Counted from the first letter of the stretch, positions 47,600 to 58,403 are shown. The stretch is DNA of 64,000 nt from Sinorhizobium sp. BG8 (GCF_016864555.1 NZ_CP044012.1:62001-126000), one strand, 5' to 3'. Numbers and translations: made by a program. The notes: generated by a model not told the origin, from the letters alone.

Positions 47600-48450
47600 C
47601 CCTTGATTCCCCCGGCGGTGAGGCCCGAGACCACGCGTTCCTGGAAGATGACGATGAGTACGGCGACCGGCACGATGCCGACGACGAGCGCTGCCGAGAT
47701 GACCGGCCAGGGGAAGGCGAACTCGCCCTGATAGAGCTGGATACCCACCGGAAGCGTGCGCAGCGACGGATTGGAATTGAAGGAGAGCGCCAGAAGGAAC
47801 TCGTCCCAGGCATTGACGAAGGCAAGGATGCCGGCGGTGAAGACACCGGGCGCGCAGAGCGGCACGACCACCTTGAAGAGCGCGCCAAGCCGCGTGCAGC
47901 CGTCAATCATCGCAGCATTTTCGAGATCACGCGGTATTCCCTCGAAGAACGAGACGAGCATCAGCGTGCAGACCGGCAGCGACAGGACCGTATAGGGCAG
48001 TACCAGCGCGATCCAGGTGTTGAGCAGGTTCAGCGTGCGCATGATCTCGAAGAGCGGCACGAGAAGCGTGACCAGCGGGAAGGTCGAGACGGCGATGATC
48101 AGCGACAGGATGAGGCCGCGGTAGCGCAGGTTGAGCCGTGCCAGCGCATAGGCCGCCAACACCGAGACCAGCAGCGTCAGGCAGGTGGAGATCAGCGCCA
48201 CCATGAAGCTGTTGAACAGGAAGAGATGCAGCGGCTGGTCGGAGAATGCCTGCATGTAGTTCGCAAGTGTCGGGGCATGCGGAAACCAGGTGATCGGCTT
48301 TGCCGTCAGTTCGGCTTCCGTCTTCAGCGAGGTGAAGAGGATCCACAGTGCCGGAAACATGCCATTGATGATCAACACTCCACCTGCAATGAAGCGCAGC
48401 GGACGGCCGGAAAGGAACGAGGGGAAACCGGGATTGGCGATGGCGGTCAT
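47596..48450 (-). CDS. Sulfoquinovoside ABC transporter permease, MalG type
   Basis: This is a 284-residue membrane subunit of a CUT1 (maltose-type) importer with six hydrophobic helices. The cytoplasmic EAA-loop reads ENAAMIDGCTRLGALFKVVVPL (about residues 183-204), which couples to the ATPase. It overlaps the dehydratase start by four bases and follows the MalF-type partner by three bases, so importer and catabolic genes are one transcript. SQ or SQ-glycerol as cargo is inferred, by analogy with the SmoEFGH importer of Agrobacterium. Confidence 0.88.
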   Translation of the reverse strand: MTAIANPGFPSFLSGRPLRFIAGGVLIINGMFPALWILFTSLKTEAELTAKPITWFPHAPTLANYMQAFSDQPLHLFLFNSFMVALISTCLTLLVSVLAAYALARLNLRYRGLILSLIIAVSTFPLVTLLVPLFEIMRTLNLLNTWIALVLPYTVLSLPVCTLMLVSFFEGIPRDLENAAMIDGCTRLGALFKVVVPLCAPGVFTAGILAFVNAWDEFLLALSFNSNPSLRTLPVGIQLYQGEFAFPWPVISAALVVGIVPVAVLIVIFQERVVSGLTAGGIKG

Positions 48451-48453
48451 GGC

Positions 48454-49389
48454 TTACTCCTTGGTCCGGATGGCGCGGAGATAGACAGCGGTCACGCACA
48501 TCGACAGGGCAAACATCACCACGGCGAGCGCCGAGCCGTAGCCGAGGTCGAGGAAGGAAACCGTGTTCTGGTGGATGTACATGGCCAGCGTCGCGGTCGA
48601 GGTCCCTGGGCCCCCGCCGGTCATCATGTAGGGAATATCGAAGGTCTGAAGCGCCGTGATGGTGCGAAAGATCAAGGCGACTATGATGGAGGGCTTCAGA
48701 AGGGGCAGCGTTATCTCGAAGAACTGGCGGATGCGGCCAGCGCCGTCGACGTCGGCGGCTTCATAGAGCGAACGCGGGATCGTCTGCAGGCCAGCGAGGA
48801 TGATAAGTGCCATGAAGGACGAGGTCTTCCAGATGATCGTCAGACAGATGGCAGCGAAGGCCCAGTTCGGCGAGTTGAACCAGATGATGCCCTCGAAACC
48901 CAGGCGGTTCAGGACGTCGTTGACGACGCCGTACTCGGAATGGAAGAACCAGGCGAAGATCAGGCCCGCGAAGGAGAGCGGCAATGCCCAGGGGATGAGC
49001 AGGGAAAGGCGCACCGGCCACTGCACACCGAAGGGGAGGTTCGCGAGCAGGGCCAGTGCCAGCCCGACCAGGAGGGCGCCGGGCACAGTGATCAGCGTGA
49101 TGAGGACGGTGTTCCAGGTGGTTTCCCAAAAGACCGGATCCTCCAGCATGAGGCTATAATTTTCGAGGCCGACGAACTCCGCCGGCAGGCCGGAGGTGAG
49201 CGACAGGCTGAAGAAACTGGTATAGCCGAGGCGCAACACCGGATAGACGATGATCAGCGCGAGAAGGATCGCCGCCGGCGCCAGAAGAACGACGGCGAGT
49301 GCCCGGTCACCGAGGTCTAGCCAGCGCGTCCAGGCTGGCGGGCCGCGGTCGGCGGCGCTTGCCGCATTCAGGGTGGAGGTCGTCGTCAC
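48454..49389 (-). CDS. Sulfoquinovoside ABC transporter permease, MalF type
   Basis: This is a 311-residue CUT1 permease with six helices, the first near residues 33-55 (VVLLAPAAILLALIIVYPVL). The EAA loop reads YEAADVDGAGRIRQFFEITLPLLKP (about 210-234). The hydrophilic N-terminus is about 30 residues long. It follows the binding-protein gene by a 119-bp spacer holding a strong hairpin and precedes the MalG-type subunit by three bases. Confidence 0.88.
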   Translation of the reverse strand: MTTTSTLNAASAADRGPPAWTRWLDLGDRALAVVLLAPAAILLALIIVYPVLRLGYTSFFSLSLTSGLPAEFVGLENYSLMLEDPVFWETTWNTVLITLITVPGALLVGLALALLANLPFGVQWPVRLSLLIPWALPLSFAGLIFAWFFHSEYGVVNDVLNRLGFEGIIWFNSPNWAFAAICLTIIWKTSSFMALIILAGLQTIPRSLYEAADVDGAGRIRQFFEITLPLLKPSIIVALIFRTITALQTFDIPYMMTGGGPGTSTATLAMYIHQNTVSFLDLGYGSALAVVMFALSMCVTAVYLRAIRTKE

Positions 49390-49476
49390 CGGTCAACTCC
49401 CGACGGTTCAGAGCAATTCCATCAAAGGCGACGCGCTTTGGCGTCCGGAACTGCGTGAAAACAAGAAAACTGGGAA

Positions 49477-49500
49477 GCCGGAAGGGAAAGCCCTTCCGGC
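49477..49500 (-). other. Strong hairpin between binding-protein and permease genes
   Basis: GCCGGAAGGG pairs perfectly with CCCTTCCGGC across a 4-nt loop, nine bases past the binding-protein stop. T-rich bases (TTCCCAGTTTTCTTG) follow on the minus strand. It may be a partial terminator or an mRNA-stabilising stem that gives more binding protein than permease. Confidence 0.65.
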
Positions 49501-49508
49501 GATGGCGA

Positions 49509-50755
<1,247 letters not shown>

Positions 50756-50782
50756 TTATCGATGGCGCGGCGCGCTCGATGT

Positions 50783-51859
50783 TCAGTTGATGACGCGTTC
50801 GCTCGCGGGATCGAAGAGATGTATCTTGGTGGGATCGACACCGAAGCGTACTTCTGCGCCCGGCTCCGGTCGCGTTTCCGGCGGCATGCGTGCGGTGAGC
50901 ACATCGCCACCGACCGAGAAATGTACCAACGTGTCGGAGCCAAGCGGCTCGACAACCTGCACGCGCGCGGAGAGCGCGGCCGCCTGATCGGCGACGGCCC
51001 CGAAATGCTCCGGCCGGATGCCGACGATCACGTCCCGCCCCTCCAGCCGCGTCTCGCTTCCGGCCCGTACGGCCGACATCGACAGCTTGTTGCCGTCCGC
51101 AAAGACCAGACAGCCCGCTTCAACCTTTGCCTTGGCAAAGTTCATCGCCGGCGAACCGACGAAGCCGCCCACGAAGACGCTCTGCGGTCGGTTGTAGACT
51201 TCGTCCGGCGTTCCGACCTGCTCGATGTCGCCGCCCTTGAGGATGACGATGCGGTCGGCGAGCGTCATGGCCTCGACCTGGTCGTGCGTGACATAGATGA
51301 TCGTCGTGCCGATTTGCTGATGCAGACGCTTGATCTCGGTGCGCACCTGGCCGCGCAACTTGGCATCGAGGTTTGAAAGCGGCTCATCGAAGAGAAACAC
51401 CTTCGGGCGGCGGACGATGGCGCGCCCCATGGCGACGCGCTGACGCTGACCGCCCGATAGTTGACCCGGACGGCGATCGAGCAGATGACCGATGCCGAGC
51501 ATTTCGGCCGCCTCGTTGATGCGCTGGTTAGCCTCGCGTATCGCGACACCGTGCACCTTCAGGCTAAAGCCCATATTCTCGCGCACCGTCTTGTGCGGAT
51601 AGAGCGCATAGTCCTGGAAGACCATCGCGATGTCGCGCTCGCGCGGCGGCAAGCTGTTGACCAGCATCTCGCCGATCCTGATTTCGCCACCACTGATGCT
51701 TTCGAGACCCGCGACCATGCGCAGCGTCGTTGATTTGCCGCAGCCCGACGGGCCGACGAACACCACGAACTCGCCATCGGCGATTTCGAGATCGACACCC
51801 TTCACGATGCGCAGCGAACCGTAAGTTTTTTCCAGCTTTCGCAGGCTGACAGAAGCCAT
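50783..51859 (-). CDS. Sulfoquinovoside ABC transporter ATPase (UgpC/MalK type)
   Basis: This is a 358-residue ATPase of the CUT1 class. Walker A GPSGCGKST lies near residues 37-45, signature LSGGQ at 134-138, Walker B VFLFDEP at 154-160, and VTHDQ follows. A C-terminal TOBE domain carries IVGIRPEHFG. The ATG at 51859 has GAGAGGA upstream; earlier in-frame codons overlap the operator region. It is the first gene of the operon, 45 bp after operator candidate A, and is followed by the binding-protein gene. Confidence 0.92.
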   Translation of the reverse strand: MASVSLRKLEKTYGSLRIVKGVDLEIADGEFVVFVGPSGCGKSTTLRMVAGLESISGGEIRIGEMLVNSLPPRERDIAMVFQDYALYPHKTVRENMGFSLKVHGVAIREANQRINEAAEMLGIGHLLDRRPGQLSGGQRQRVAMGRAIVRRPKVFLFDEPLSNLDAKLRGQVRTEIKRLHQQIGTTIIYVTHDQVEAMTLADRIVILKGGDIEQVGTPDEVYNRPQSVFVGGFVGSPAMNFAKAKVEAGCLVFADGNKLSMSAVRAGSETRLEGRDVIVGIRPEHFGAVADQAAALSARVQVVEPLGSDTLVHFSVGGDVLTARMPPETRPEPGAEVRFGVDPTKIHLFDPASERVIN

Positions 51860-51903
51860 TCCTCTCTCCCAAGCGTCACCGGACATCCGGCTCATCTGCT
51901 CAA

Positions 51904-51917
51904 ATAATAGCGCTACG
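51904..51917. promoter_or_regulatory. Operator candidate A: ATAATAGCGCTACG
   Basis: This contains the palindrome TAGCGCTA with a central CG, the usual centre of LacI-family operators. It lies 45 bp upstream of the ATPase start and is identical over 14 bp to candidate B, 175 bp away. Confidence 0.65.
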
Positions 51918-52078
51918 ATTTATTCGACGCAAGATACGAAGAGAAGAATCTTTTCTCTGTGCAAAACGATGCGCAAGAGACACAAATCACGATAAATATT
52001 CTTTTATTTTCAGCGCATTAAAGATTATCTTGCCTTCGCTCTCCATTGCGATAGGATCAGATCTATGTTATTAATATG

Positions 52079-52092
52079 ATAATAGCGCTACG
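52079..52092. promoter_or_regulatory. Operator candidate B: ATAATAGCGCTACG
   Basis: This exact copy of candidate A lies nine bases before the LacI start and touches its ribosome binding site. That placement suits autorepression and looping between the two copies. Confidence 0.65.
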
Positions 52093-52101
52093 GAGACACT
52101 T

Positions 52102-53142
52102 ATGGACAACACAATGCGAAAGCCGCCTCGCAATCGCCGCAAAATGCAGTCCGTCACCATGTCCGACGTCGCCGAGCTCGCCAATGTCTCGCCTTCCACT
52201 GTCTCGCTCTTCCTGCGCAAGCCAGAGGCGGTATCGCCGACCGCTAGCCAGGCAATCAGCCGGGCGATCGACAAGCTCAATTACGTGCCGAACCTCATGG
52301 CCGGGGGCCTGGCGGCCGCTTCCTCCCGCGCGGTAAGCATCCTTGTGCCCTCAGTGCGCAATGCCTTCTTCGCCGAAACGGTCTCCTCCATGCAGACGGC
52401 GCTCAAGAAGCAGCGCCTGCAGCTAATTCTCGGCCACACCGAATATGACGAGCAGGAAGAGGAGGAACTGGTGCGCATGGCGCTGTCGTGGGCACCGGCG
52501 GCTATCGTGCTGACCGGCCTTTCGCACAGCGCCGCGACACGCCGCCTTCTGGCCAACGTCGCCATCCCCGTTATCGAGATCTGGGAGCTGGGCGGCCTGC
52601 AAATCGATACCGCCGTCGGCTTTCATCACGACAAGGTCGGGGTTGCGGTGGCTGAGCACCTCATCCAGCAGGGGCGTCGCAACCTGCTCTTCCTCGGCGC
52701 GCGCATGCATCAGGACCGTCGCGCCAAACAGCGCTGCGACGGCTTCCTGCAAGCCGCCCGAACTGCCGGGATAACCGTAAACGTCGTAGAGCATCCCGAT
52801 ACGGCCTCGGCGGAAATCGGCTCGATGCTCCTGGCCGAAGCCCTGCGGCTCCATCCGGACACCGATGGTATCGCCTGCTCCAACGATCATATCGCGCTCG
52901 GCGTACTTTTCGCATGCGAGCGTTTGAAAGTCGCCGTACCGGACCGGCTCGCGGTGGTCGGCTTCGGCGACCTCTCCTTCAGTGCCGCCTGCAATCCGCC
53001 GCTCACCACGATCCGCCCCTCCGGCGACCTGATCGGTCGTGAGGCCGCCCGGCTGATCGAAGAGCATCTACACGGCGAGAAAGCTGACGGGCGTCGTACG
53101 ATCGACACCCGCTTCACGCTGCAGCATCGCCGGAGCAGCTAG
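52102..53142 (+). CDS. LacI-family regulator of the sulfoquinovose operon
   Basis: This is a 346-residue LacI/GalR-type repressor. The helix-turn-helix is TMSDVAELANVSPSTVSLFLRKPEAVS (about residues 19-45) and the hinge helix KLNYVPNLMAGGLAAA, after a 14-residue basic leader. The effector domain follows (VSILVPSVRNAFFAETV to GFGDLSFSAACNPPLTTI). It is divergent from the ATPase gene; the two identical TAGCGCTA elements lie between them. SQ or a pathway intermediate is the likely inducer (inferred). Confidence 0.9.
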   Translation: MDNTMRKPPRNRRKMQSVTMSDVAELANVSPSTVSLFLRKPEAVSPTASQAISRAIDKLNYVPNLMAGGLAAASSRAVSILVPSVRNAFFAETVSSMQTALKKQRLQLILGHTEYDEQEEEELVRMALSWAPAAIVLTGLSHSAATRRLLANVAIPVIEIWELGGLQIDTAVGFHHDKVGVAVAEHLIQQGRRNLLFLGARMHQDRRAKQRCDGFLQAARTAGITVNVVEHPDTASAEIGSMLLAEALRLHPDTDGIACSNDHIALGVLFACERLKVAVPDRLAVVGFGDLSFSAACNPPLTTIRPSGDLIGREAARLIEEHLHGEKADGRRTIDTRFTLQHRRSS

Positions 53143-53500
53143 GAGGACGAGGGACAAGGACAGGCCGGATCGATATGATCCGTCATCCTTCTCCCTTGTG
53201 TGACCGGTTCTCCCATAGGATAGGCACCGTCCACCCTGACATCTGAAGCTAAACACCGACCTCCGCAGGATAAATCACATTTCCTGCATAGCGCGTCATG
53301 GCCACTTGAGTGGTAACAAATCTAGGTCATGCATCGGAGCGAGCGACCATTGAAAGCACACGATCAGGGTGACTCGCTTACAGCAGGTTTCAACGCCACT
53401 CGATTGAGGTCCTGAGCGTACGCCTCCACTTCGCCTGCCATTCCAAGCGCGACTATAACTGTAAAAGAGGTTAGGCTGTCTTCCACACATCCCAACCAGT
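53143..53500. other. Intergenic region, nothing recognised
   Basis: This 358-bp gap lies between the convergent LacI and ATPase genes. I see no gene and no clear terminator; GGATC-N5-GATCC near 53167 is only a short stem. Confidence 0.4.
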
Positions 53501-54583
53501 TCATCTGACTCGCTTGCCATCGAGATCGAACACGAAACTGCGGCCCGCGGGGAACACTAGCCGTACTTCCTCGCCGTTTGCGGGTTGAACATCGCCTCGA
53601 CTTTCGATGGTGACACTTCGCCCTTCCGCCAGACGGCAATATAGGTAGCATGTGCCGCCGAGATACTCGCTGAACTCCACGACCGCGGGCAGGCCATCCT
53701 CCCCGTCAGATGCGATCTGGATATGCTCCGGCCGGATGCCCAGTGTCAGCGGTGTGCCTTCGGGAGGCCGGACCTGGAGCGCCAATGGCGCGAGCGGCAC
53801 CTCGCCAAGCCGGATAGTGTCTCCCGCCCAGCTCGCATCCAGAAGGTTCATGCGCGGAGAACCGATAAAGCCGGCGACGAAGGTGTTGGCGGGATCTTCA
53901 TAGACCTGACGCGGCGTGCCTGCCTGCTCGATCCGGCCGTCACGCAGGATCACGATGCGGTCGGCGAGTGTCATGGCTTCGGTCTGGTCATGGGTCACAT
54001 AGATCATCGTGTTGCCGAGATCGCGATGCAGCCGCGCGATCTCGATACGCATCGAAACGCGCAGTTCTGCGTCGAGATTGGAAAGCGGCTCATCGAACAG
54101 GAAGACATCCGGCTTGCGCACGATGGCCCGTCCGATCGCCACACGTTGCCGTTGGCCGCCGGACAGCTGCCCCGGCCGCCGGTCAAGCAGATGGTCAATC
54201 TTCAGGATCGAGGAGGCCTGCGCGACCCGGCGGTCAATTTCCGCCGCCTCCGTCCGCGACATCTTCAGGCCAAAAGCCAGGTTGTCGCGGACAGTCATAT
54301 GAGGATAGAGAGCGTAGGACTGAAATACCATAGCGATGCCGCGCTCGGAGGGATCGACATCGGTAACGTCCCGCCCCTTGATGGCAACCTCACCGTCGGT
54401 GATCTCTTCCAATCCGGCAATCATGCGCAGCAGTGTCGACTTCCCGCACCCGGAGGGCCCGACGAAGACGACGAACTCGCCTTCGCCAATGGTCAAGTCG
54501 ATCCCATGGATGACCTCCAGGCTGCCGTAGCTTTTCCTGACATCCGTCAGCGTAAGGCTCGCGGGCTTCTGCTCCATAGTCAT
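53501..54583 (-). CDS. ABC transporter ATPase (UgpC/MsmK type) of the GH127 operon
   Basis: This is a 360-residue CUT1-type ATPase. Walker A GPSGCGKST lies near residues 42-50, followed by LSGGQRQRVAIGRAIVRKP, VFLFDEPLSNLD and VTHDQTEAM. A TOBE-type C-terminal domain carries LGIRPEHIQIA. The ATG at 54583 (MTMEQKP) is preceded by GGGCGGGA, eight bases after the GH127 stop. It is the last gene of the operon, which is the reverse of the SQ operon order. Cargo is inferred from GH127: an arabinose oligosaccharide. Confidence 0.9.
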   Translation of the reverse strand: MTMEQKPASLTLTDVRKSYGSLEVIHGIDLTIGEGEFVVFVGPSGCGKSTLLRMIAGLEEITDGEVAIKGRDVTDVDPSERGIAMVFQSYALYPHMTVRDNLAFGLKMSRTEAAEIDRRVAQASSILKIDHLLDRRPGQLSGGQRQRVAIGRAIVRKPDVFLFDEPLSNLDAELRVSMRIEIARLHRDLGNTMIYVTHDQTEAMTLADRIVILRDGRIEQAGTPRQVYEDPANTFVAGFIGSPRMNLLDASWAGDTIRLGEVPLAPLALQVRPPEGTPLTLGIRPEHIQIASDGEDGLPAVVEFSEYLGGTCYLYCRLAEGRSVTIESRGDVQPANGEEVRLVFPAGRSFVFDLDGKRVR

Positions 54584-54593
54584 CAGTCCCGCC

Positions 54594-56516
54594 CTATTTC
54601 TCGGCCTGCAGCCAGACGAGCATGCCGCCTGGCGCGCGGTTGTCCCACAGATGGAAGGGTATGAGGCGCACCTTGGCTGCCGATCGGTCCGCCGGGATCG
54701 TGCGATAGAGTGCCTCGCCCCAGCTTGAGGTATCATCCCGCTCGGCAGCAAGGTCGATGGCGACAGCGCCGTTCAATTCGGACAGCACCTCCGTTTGCGC
54801 CTGCGGCAGAGATTTCGGCACGACGATGGCATTCAGGTCGGGACCGTTGTCGGTCTCCTCCACGCAGTAGACCAGCGGACCGCGCATCAGAGCCACTCGA
54901 CCGGCATCCTGCCGCACCTTCGGGTTGGCATATTGCGGCCGCAGCGCAAGTGGCAGGAACAGGGCTACCCGGTCATTGTCCGTCCATTCGCGCTCGATGC
55001 GGGCGTAACCATCACTGACGATTTCGGCAAGGCTCAGCATCTCTCCATTTACGCTCAGTGTCGCGCCTGTCGCCCACTCGGGGATACGCAGCGACAGGGC
55101 GAAGCGGGCCGGCGCGGCGAGCGTAACCGTCAACCCTATAGCCCCGTCCCAGGGATAGTTGGTGTCCTGCTTCAGGGTGACTTTCGTTCCGCCGGCAAGC
55201 TCGGCCCGAAGCGTGCTCTCTCCGTAGAGATGCACGGCGATCTCATCCTCCGCCGCTGCATACATGTAGGAACCGATCGATGTAACGAGGCGGGCGATGT
55301 TCGGCGGGCAGCAGGGGCAATGATGCCATTTCCAGCGATGGTGTTTGCCGGTTGATTCCAGCGGATTGTCATAGAAGAAGGTCTTGCCGTCGATCGACAG
55401 GCCCGGCAGCGCTCCGTTGTAGAGAGCCTGTTCCATGATGTCGGCGTAGCGCCTGTCGGGGCCGCGACCGAGCATCCGGTTCGCCCAGAAGACAAGGCCG
55501 ACCGAGGCGCAGGTTTCGGCATAGGCCGTATCGTTCGGCAGGTCGTAGTAGTCCGTGAACCCTTCGTTGGATGCAGCCGGGCCGATACCGCCGGTGATGT
55601 ACATCTGTTTCGTCACGACATCGTTCCAGAGCGCTTCGAGCGCACCAGTCAGACTGTCGTCCTTGTACTCCGTGGCAATGTCCGCCATGCCCGAGTAGAG
55701 ATACATGGCCCGCACCGCATGGCCGACGACCTTCGTCTGTTCGCGTACCGGCAGATGCGCCTGTCCGTACTCGTAGGTCTTCTGGATGTAGTTCCGAGGG
55801 TCGCGACCGTCGCGTTTTGCCTCATCCGTGAAGAAATGCGGCTCGGCTCCCCTCTCGTCGACGAAGAACTTGGAAAGATCGAGATACTTCTTTTCGCCGG
55901 TTACGCGGGCGAGCTTGACCAGCGCCAGTTCAATCTCTTCGTGGCCGTCGTAACCGGGTATCTGATCCGGGCCGTGACCGAAGACCTTGATCATGTAGTC
56001 GGCGTAGCGGCACATGATGTCGAGCAGCTTACGCTTGCCCGTCGCCTGGTAGTAGGCAACCGCAGCCTCGATCAGATGACCGGCACAGTAGAGTTCGTGG
56101 TGGTCGCGCAGGTTCGTCCATCGCCGGTCCGGCTGGACGCGCTGGAACCAGGCATTCAGGTAGCCATCCCTGTCCTGCAGCCGCTCATAGAGGTCGATGA
56201 TGGCGTCCGCCCGAGCCTCCAGCCGTGCGTTCGGCTTGCGGTAGAGAGAATAGGCAATCGTCTCGATCGACTTGCCGAGATCGGAATCCCAGAACATCTG
56301 CGTGCTACCGCCCCACTCAAGAATCGGAATGACGACACCGGGGCTCGGTTGCTCGACGTCGATTGCCCGCAGCATGCCGGCCTCCACGCAACGATCGAGC
56401 AGCGTTTCTGCAGTGGAATCACAAACGGCATCCTGCCATTTGCCCCAGAACCCCGCGACCTCGACATCCGGAACAGCAACAGGGCGAAACTGGCGATCTT
56501 TACGGCTCATGTTCAT
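54594..56516 (-). CDS. GH127 beta-L-arabinofuranosidase
   Basis: This is a 640-residue glycoside hydrolase of family 127 (DUF1680). The zinc site reads AYAETCASVG (Glu334, Cys336) and HCPCCPPN (Cys402, Cys403), where a cysteine serves as nucleophile in the Bifidobacterium enzyme HypBA1. Glu318 (SNEGF) aligns with the acid/base. Members remove beta-L-arabinofuranose from hydroxyproline-linked arabinans of plant cell walls. No signal peptide, so imported oligosaccharide is cut in the cytoplasm. The start at 56516 has AAAG upstream. Confidence 0.92.
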   Translation of the reverse strand: MNMSRKDRQFRPVAVPDVEVAGFWGKWQDAVCDSTAETLLDRCVEAGMLRAIDVEQPSPGVVIPILEWGGSTQMFWDSDLGKSIETIAYSLYRKPNARLEARADAIIDLYERLQDRDGYLNAWFQRVQPDRRWTNLRDHHELYCAGHLIEAAVAYYQATGKRKLLDIMCRYADYMIKVFGHGPDQIPGYDGHEEIELALVKLARVTGEKKYLDLSKFFVDERGAEPHFFTDEAKRDGRDPRNYIQKTYEYGQAHLPVREQTKVVGHAVRAMYLYSGMADIATEYKDDSLTGALEALWNDVVTKQMYITGGIGPAASNEGFTDYYDLPNDTAYAETCASVGLVFWANRMLGRGPDRRYADIMEQALYNGALPGLSIDGKTFFYDNPLESTGKHHRWKWHHCPCCPPNIARLVTSIGSYMYAAAEDEIAVHLYGESTLRAELAGGTKVTLKQDTNYPWDGAIGLTVTLAAPARFALSLRIPEWATGATLSVNGEMLSLAEIVSDGYARIEREWTDNDRVALFLPLALRPQYANPKVRQDAGRVALMRGPLVYCVEETDNGPDLNAIVVPKSLPQAQTEVLSELNGAVAIDLAAERDDTSSWGEALYRTIPADRSAAKVRLIPFHLWDNRAPGGMLVWLQAEK

Positions 56517-56529
56517 GGACTCACTTTCC

Positions 56530-57393
56530 CTATTTCACCGCGCCGGCCATGAGCCCGCGCATGTAGTAGCGTTGCAGAAGAAGAAAGACGAAGAGGCAGG
56601 GCACGACCATCACGGTCACGCCGGCCTGCACAGCACCCCAGTTGATGGCACCAAGCCGCCCCGCCCGCACGGCCGTCATCAGGACCGGGAGTGTGTAGTT
56701 TTCATTGCTGGAAAGCAGCACGAGAGCGGCCAGGAATTCGTTCCATGCATTGAGGAAGGCGAAGATCGACACCGTCGCGACGCCCGGCATGACCAGCGGC
56801 ATCAGGACGCGGACGAGCAGCCTCAGGTCGCGAGCACCATCGATGCGCGCGGCATCCTCGATCTCCTTCGGCACCGCGTCGAAGGCGTTGCGCATCATGA
56901 AGACCGAAAAGGGCAGCTGCAGCGTTACGTAGATCAGCATCAGTCCGAACAGCGAATTGTTGAGACCGAGCTTTGCCAGGATGATGAAAAGCGGCGTCAG
57001 GATCGATTGGAAGGGAATCATCAGCGTGGCGATAATCAGCACGAACAGTGCGTTCTTCAGCGGAAATCGATAGCGCGAGAAGCCATAGCCAGCGAGCAGG
57101 CTGACCACGACCGTCAAGACCACCGTGCCCAGAGAAACGACGAGCGAATTGAGCGTGTGCTGCCATACGCCGGAGCCGAACCCGTCCAGCGCGCGATAGG
57201 CGTCAATGCTGATACCGGAGGTTGGCCAGGGCGGCAGCGGCGGTTGCCCGCTCTCGCTGTTTTGCCGGAACGAAGCAAGGAAGCTGACGAGGAACGGCGC
57301 CAGGAAGAAGAACGCCGTGCCGATGCCGACGCCGTGATAGGCCATTCGGTTCCAGAACGCCTTGCGGGCGCGGATCTGCCGTCGGTTGGTCAT
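56530..57393 (-). CDS. ABC transporter permease, MalG type (GH127 operon)
   Basis: This is a 287-residue CUT1 permease with six helices (first near residues 20-42). The EAA loop is EDAARIDGARDLRLLVRVLMPL (about 182-203). The ATG at 57393 overlaps the MalF-type stop by four bases. The long open frame upstream of this start lies inside the partner gene and is not part of the protein. Confidence 0.88.
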   Translation of the reverse strand: MTNRRQIRARKAFWNRMAYHGVGIGTAFFFLAPFLVSFLASFRQNSESGQPPLPPWPTSGISIDAYRALDGFGSGVWQHTLNSLVVSLGTVVLTVVVSLLAGYGFSRYRFPLKNALFVLIIATLMIPFQSILTPLFIILAKLGLNNSLFGLMLIYVTLQLPFSVFMMRNAFDAVPKEIEDAARIDGARDLRLLVRVLMPLVMPGVATVSIFAFLNAWNEFLAALVLLSSNENYTLPVLMTAVRAGRLGAINWGAVQAGVTVMVVPCLFVFLLLQRYYMRGLMAGAVK

Positions 57394-58310
57394 GGGCGAT
57401 CGTCTCCCACTTTGAGAAGCTTCAGCTGCGCGATGCTGATGACAACGAGAATGGCGAGAAGAGCGATGGACAGGGCCGAACCATAGCCAAGATTGAAGGA
57501 GACGAAGGACTGGTTGAAAATATAGTAGACCACGGAGATCATCCGGTTCTGCGGCCCGCCGGAGGTCATGATGTAGAACTGGTCGAAAGCGAGGATCGAT
57601 CCCGTAATCGACAGGATCAACGCCAGGGCCAGGGTGCGACGCATCAGCGGCAACGTCAGGTGCCGGAAGCGCTGCCAGCGCCGCGCACCATCGATGCGCG
57701 CTGCCTCCGTCAGTTCGGCAGGTATCGCCTGCAGGCCGGTCAGGAGAATGATCATGGTGAAGCCGGCGATCTTCCAGACCACCATCACGATGATGGTGAG
57801 GAAGGCCATGTCGAAAGTCGCAAGCAGATTGATCCGTCCCCCTGTCAGCCCCATCCATTGCAACAGGGGCGCAAAAAGGCCGCTATCGACATTCGCCAGC
57901 CAAACCCAAAGGAGGGAAGCCGAAGCAAGGCCGACGACGACAGGCAGAAAGATGATGGTGCGATAGACGGAAATGAACGACCTCTGCTTCTCGACGAAAA
58001 GAGCCAGCGGGAAAGCGACGGCGAAAATGGCGATCGTGACCACGACAGTATAGTGGGCGGTGAAACCGAGGGCCGTGAAGAACCGCGCATCCGTCAGCAT
58101 GCGGCGATAATTGCCGAAACCGATCCAGCTCGGCGCGCCGAGCAGTGGCCAGCGGTGAAAACTCATCCAGAGCGTGAACAGTACCGGGATCACGAAGAAG
58201 ATCGTGACCAACGCCATCGCAGGCGCAATGTAGAGCAGACCGGTCCAGCCTGTCCTCCTTGCGCGACGCCGCGCACGAGGCGGCCTTGATGCGTTTGTGA
58301 GCATCGTCAT
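57390..58310 (-). CDS. ABC transporter permease, MalF type (GH127 operon)
   Basis: This is a 306-residue CUT1 permease. A basic N-terminus (RPPRARRRARRTGW, about residues 8-22) precedes the first helix. The EAA loop is TEAARIDGARRWQRFRHLTLPLM. GSILAFDQFYIMTSGGPQ is typical of MalF-like subunits. Start is at 58310, with ATG also at 58304. It lies 93 bp after the binding-protein stop, with a hairpin between, and partners the MalG-type protein. Confidence 0.88.
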   Translation of the reverse strand: MTMLTNASRPPRARRRARRTGWTGLLYIAPAMALVTIFFVIPVLFTLWMSFHRWPLLGAPSWIGFGNYRRMLTDARFFTALGFTAHYTVVVTIAIFAVAFPLALFVEKQRSFISVYRTIIFLPVVVGLASASLLWVWLANVDSGLFAPLLQWMGLTGGRINLLATFDMAFLTIIVMVVWKIAGFTMIILLTGLQAIPAELTEAARIDGARRWQRFRHLTLPLMRRTLALALILSITGSILAFDQFYIMTSGGPQNRMISVVYYIFNQSFVSFNLGYGSALSIALLAILVVISIAQLKLLKVGDDRP

Positions 58311-58340
58311 TCTTCGGTCACTCTTGCTTGGATGATCGAA

Positions 58341-58362
58341 GGAGGAGCCTTTCGGCTCCTCC
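58341..58362 (-). other. Hairpin between binding-protein and permease genes (GH127 operon)
   Basis: GGAGGAGCC pairs with GGCTCCTCC across TTTC, giving a perfect 9-bp stem with a 4-nt loop. It lies 41 bp past the binding-protein stop, parallel to the hairpin at 49477. No U-run follows. Confidence 0.6.
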
Positions 58363-58403
58363 CGCAGTTCGGGCGGGAGAGATGCCCGTCCCACGTCGAC
58401 AGC

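Noticed and set aside
56272-57486. Plus-strand frame rich in His, Asp and Glu opposite GH127 and permease genes
   Set aside because: The charged composition is the usual mirror of membrane-protein codons; it is not a real protein.
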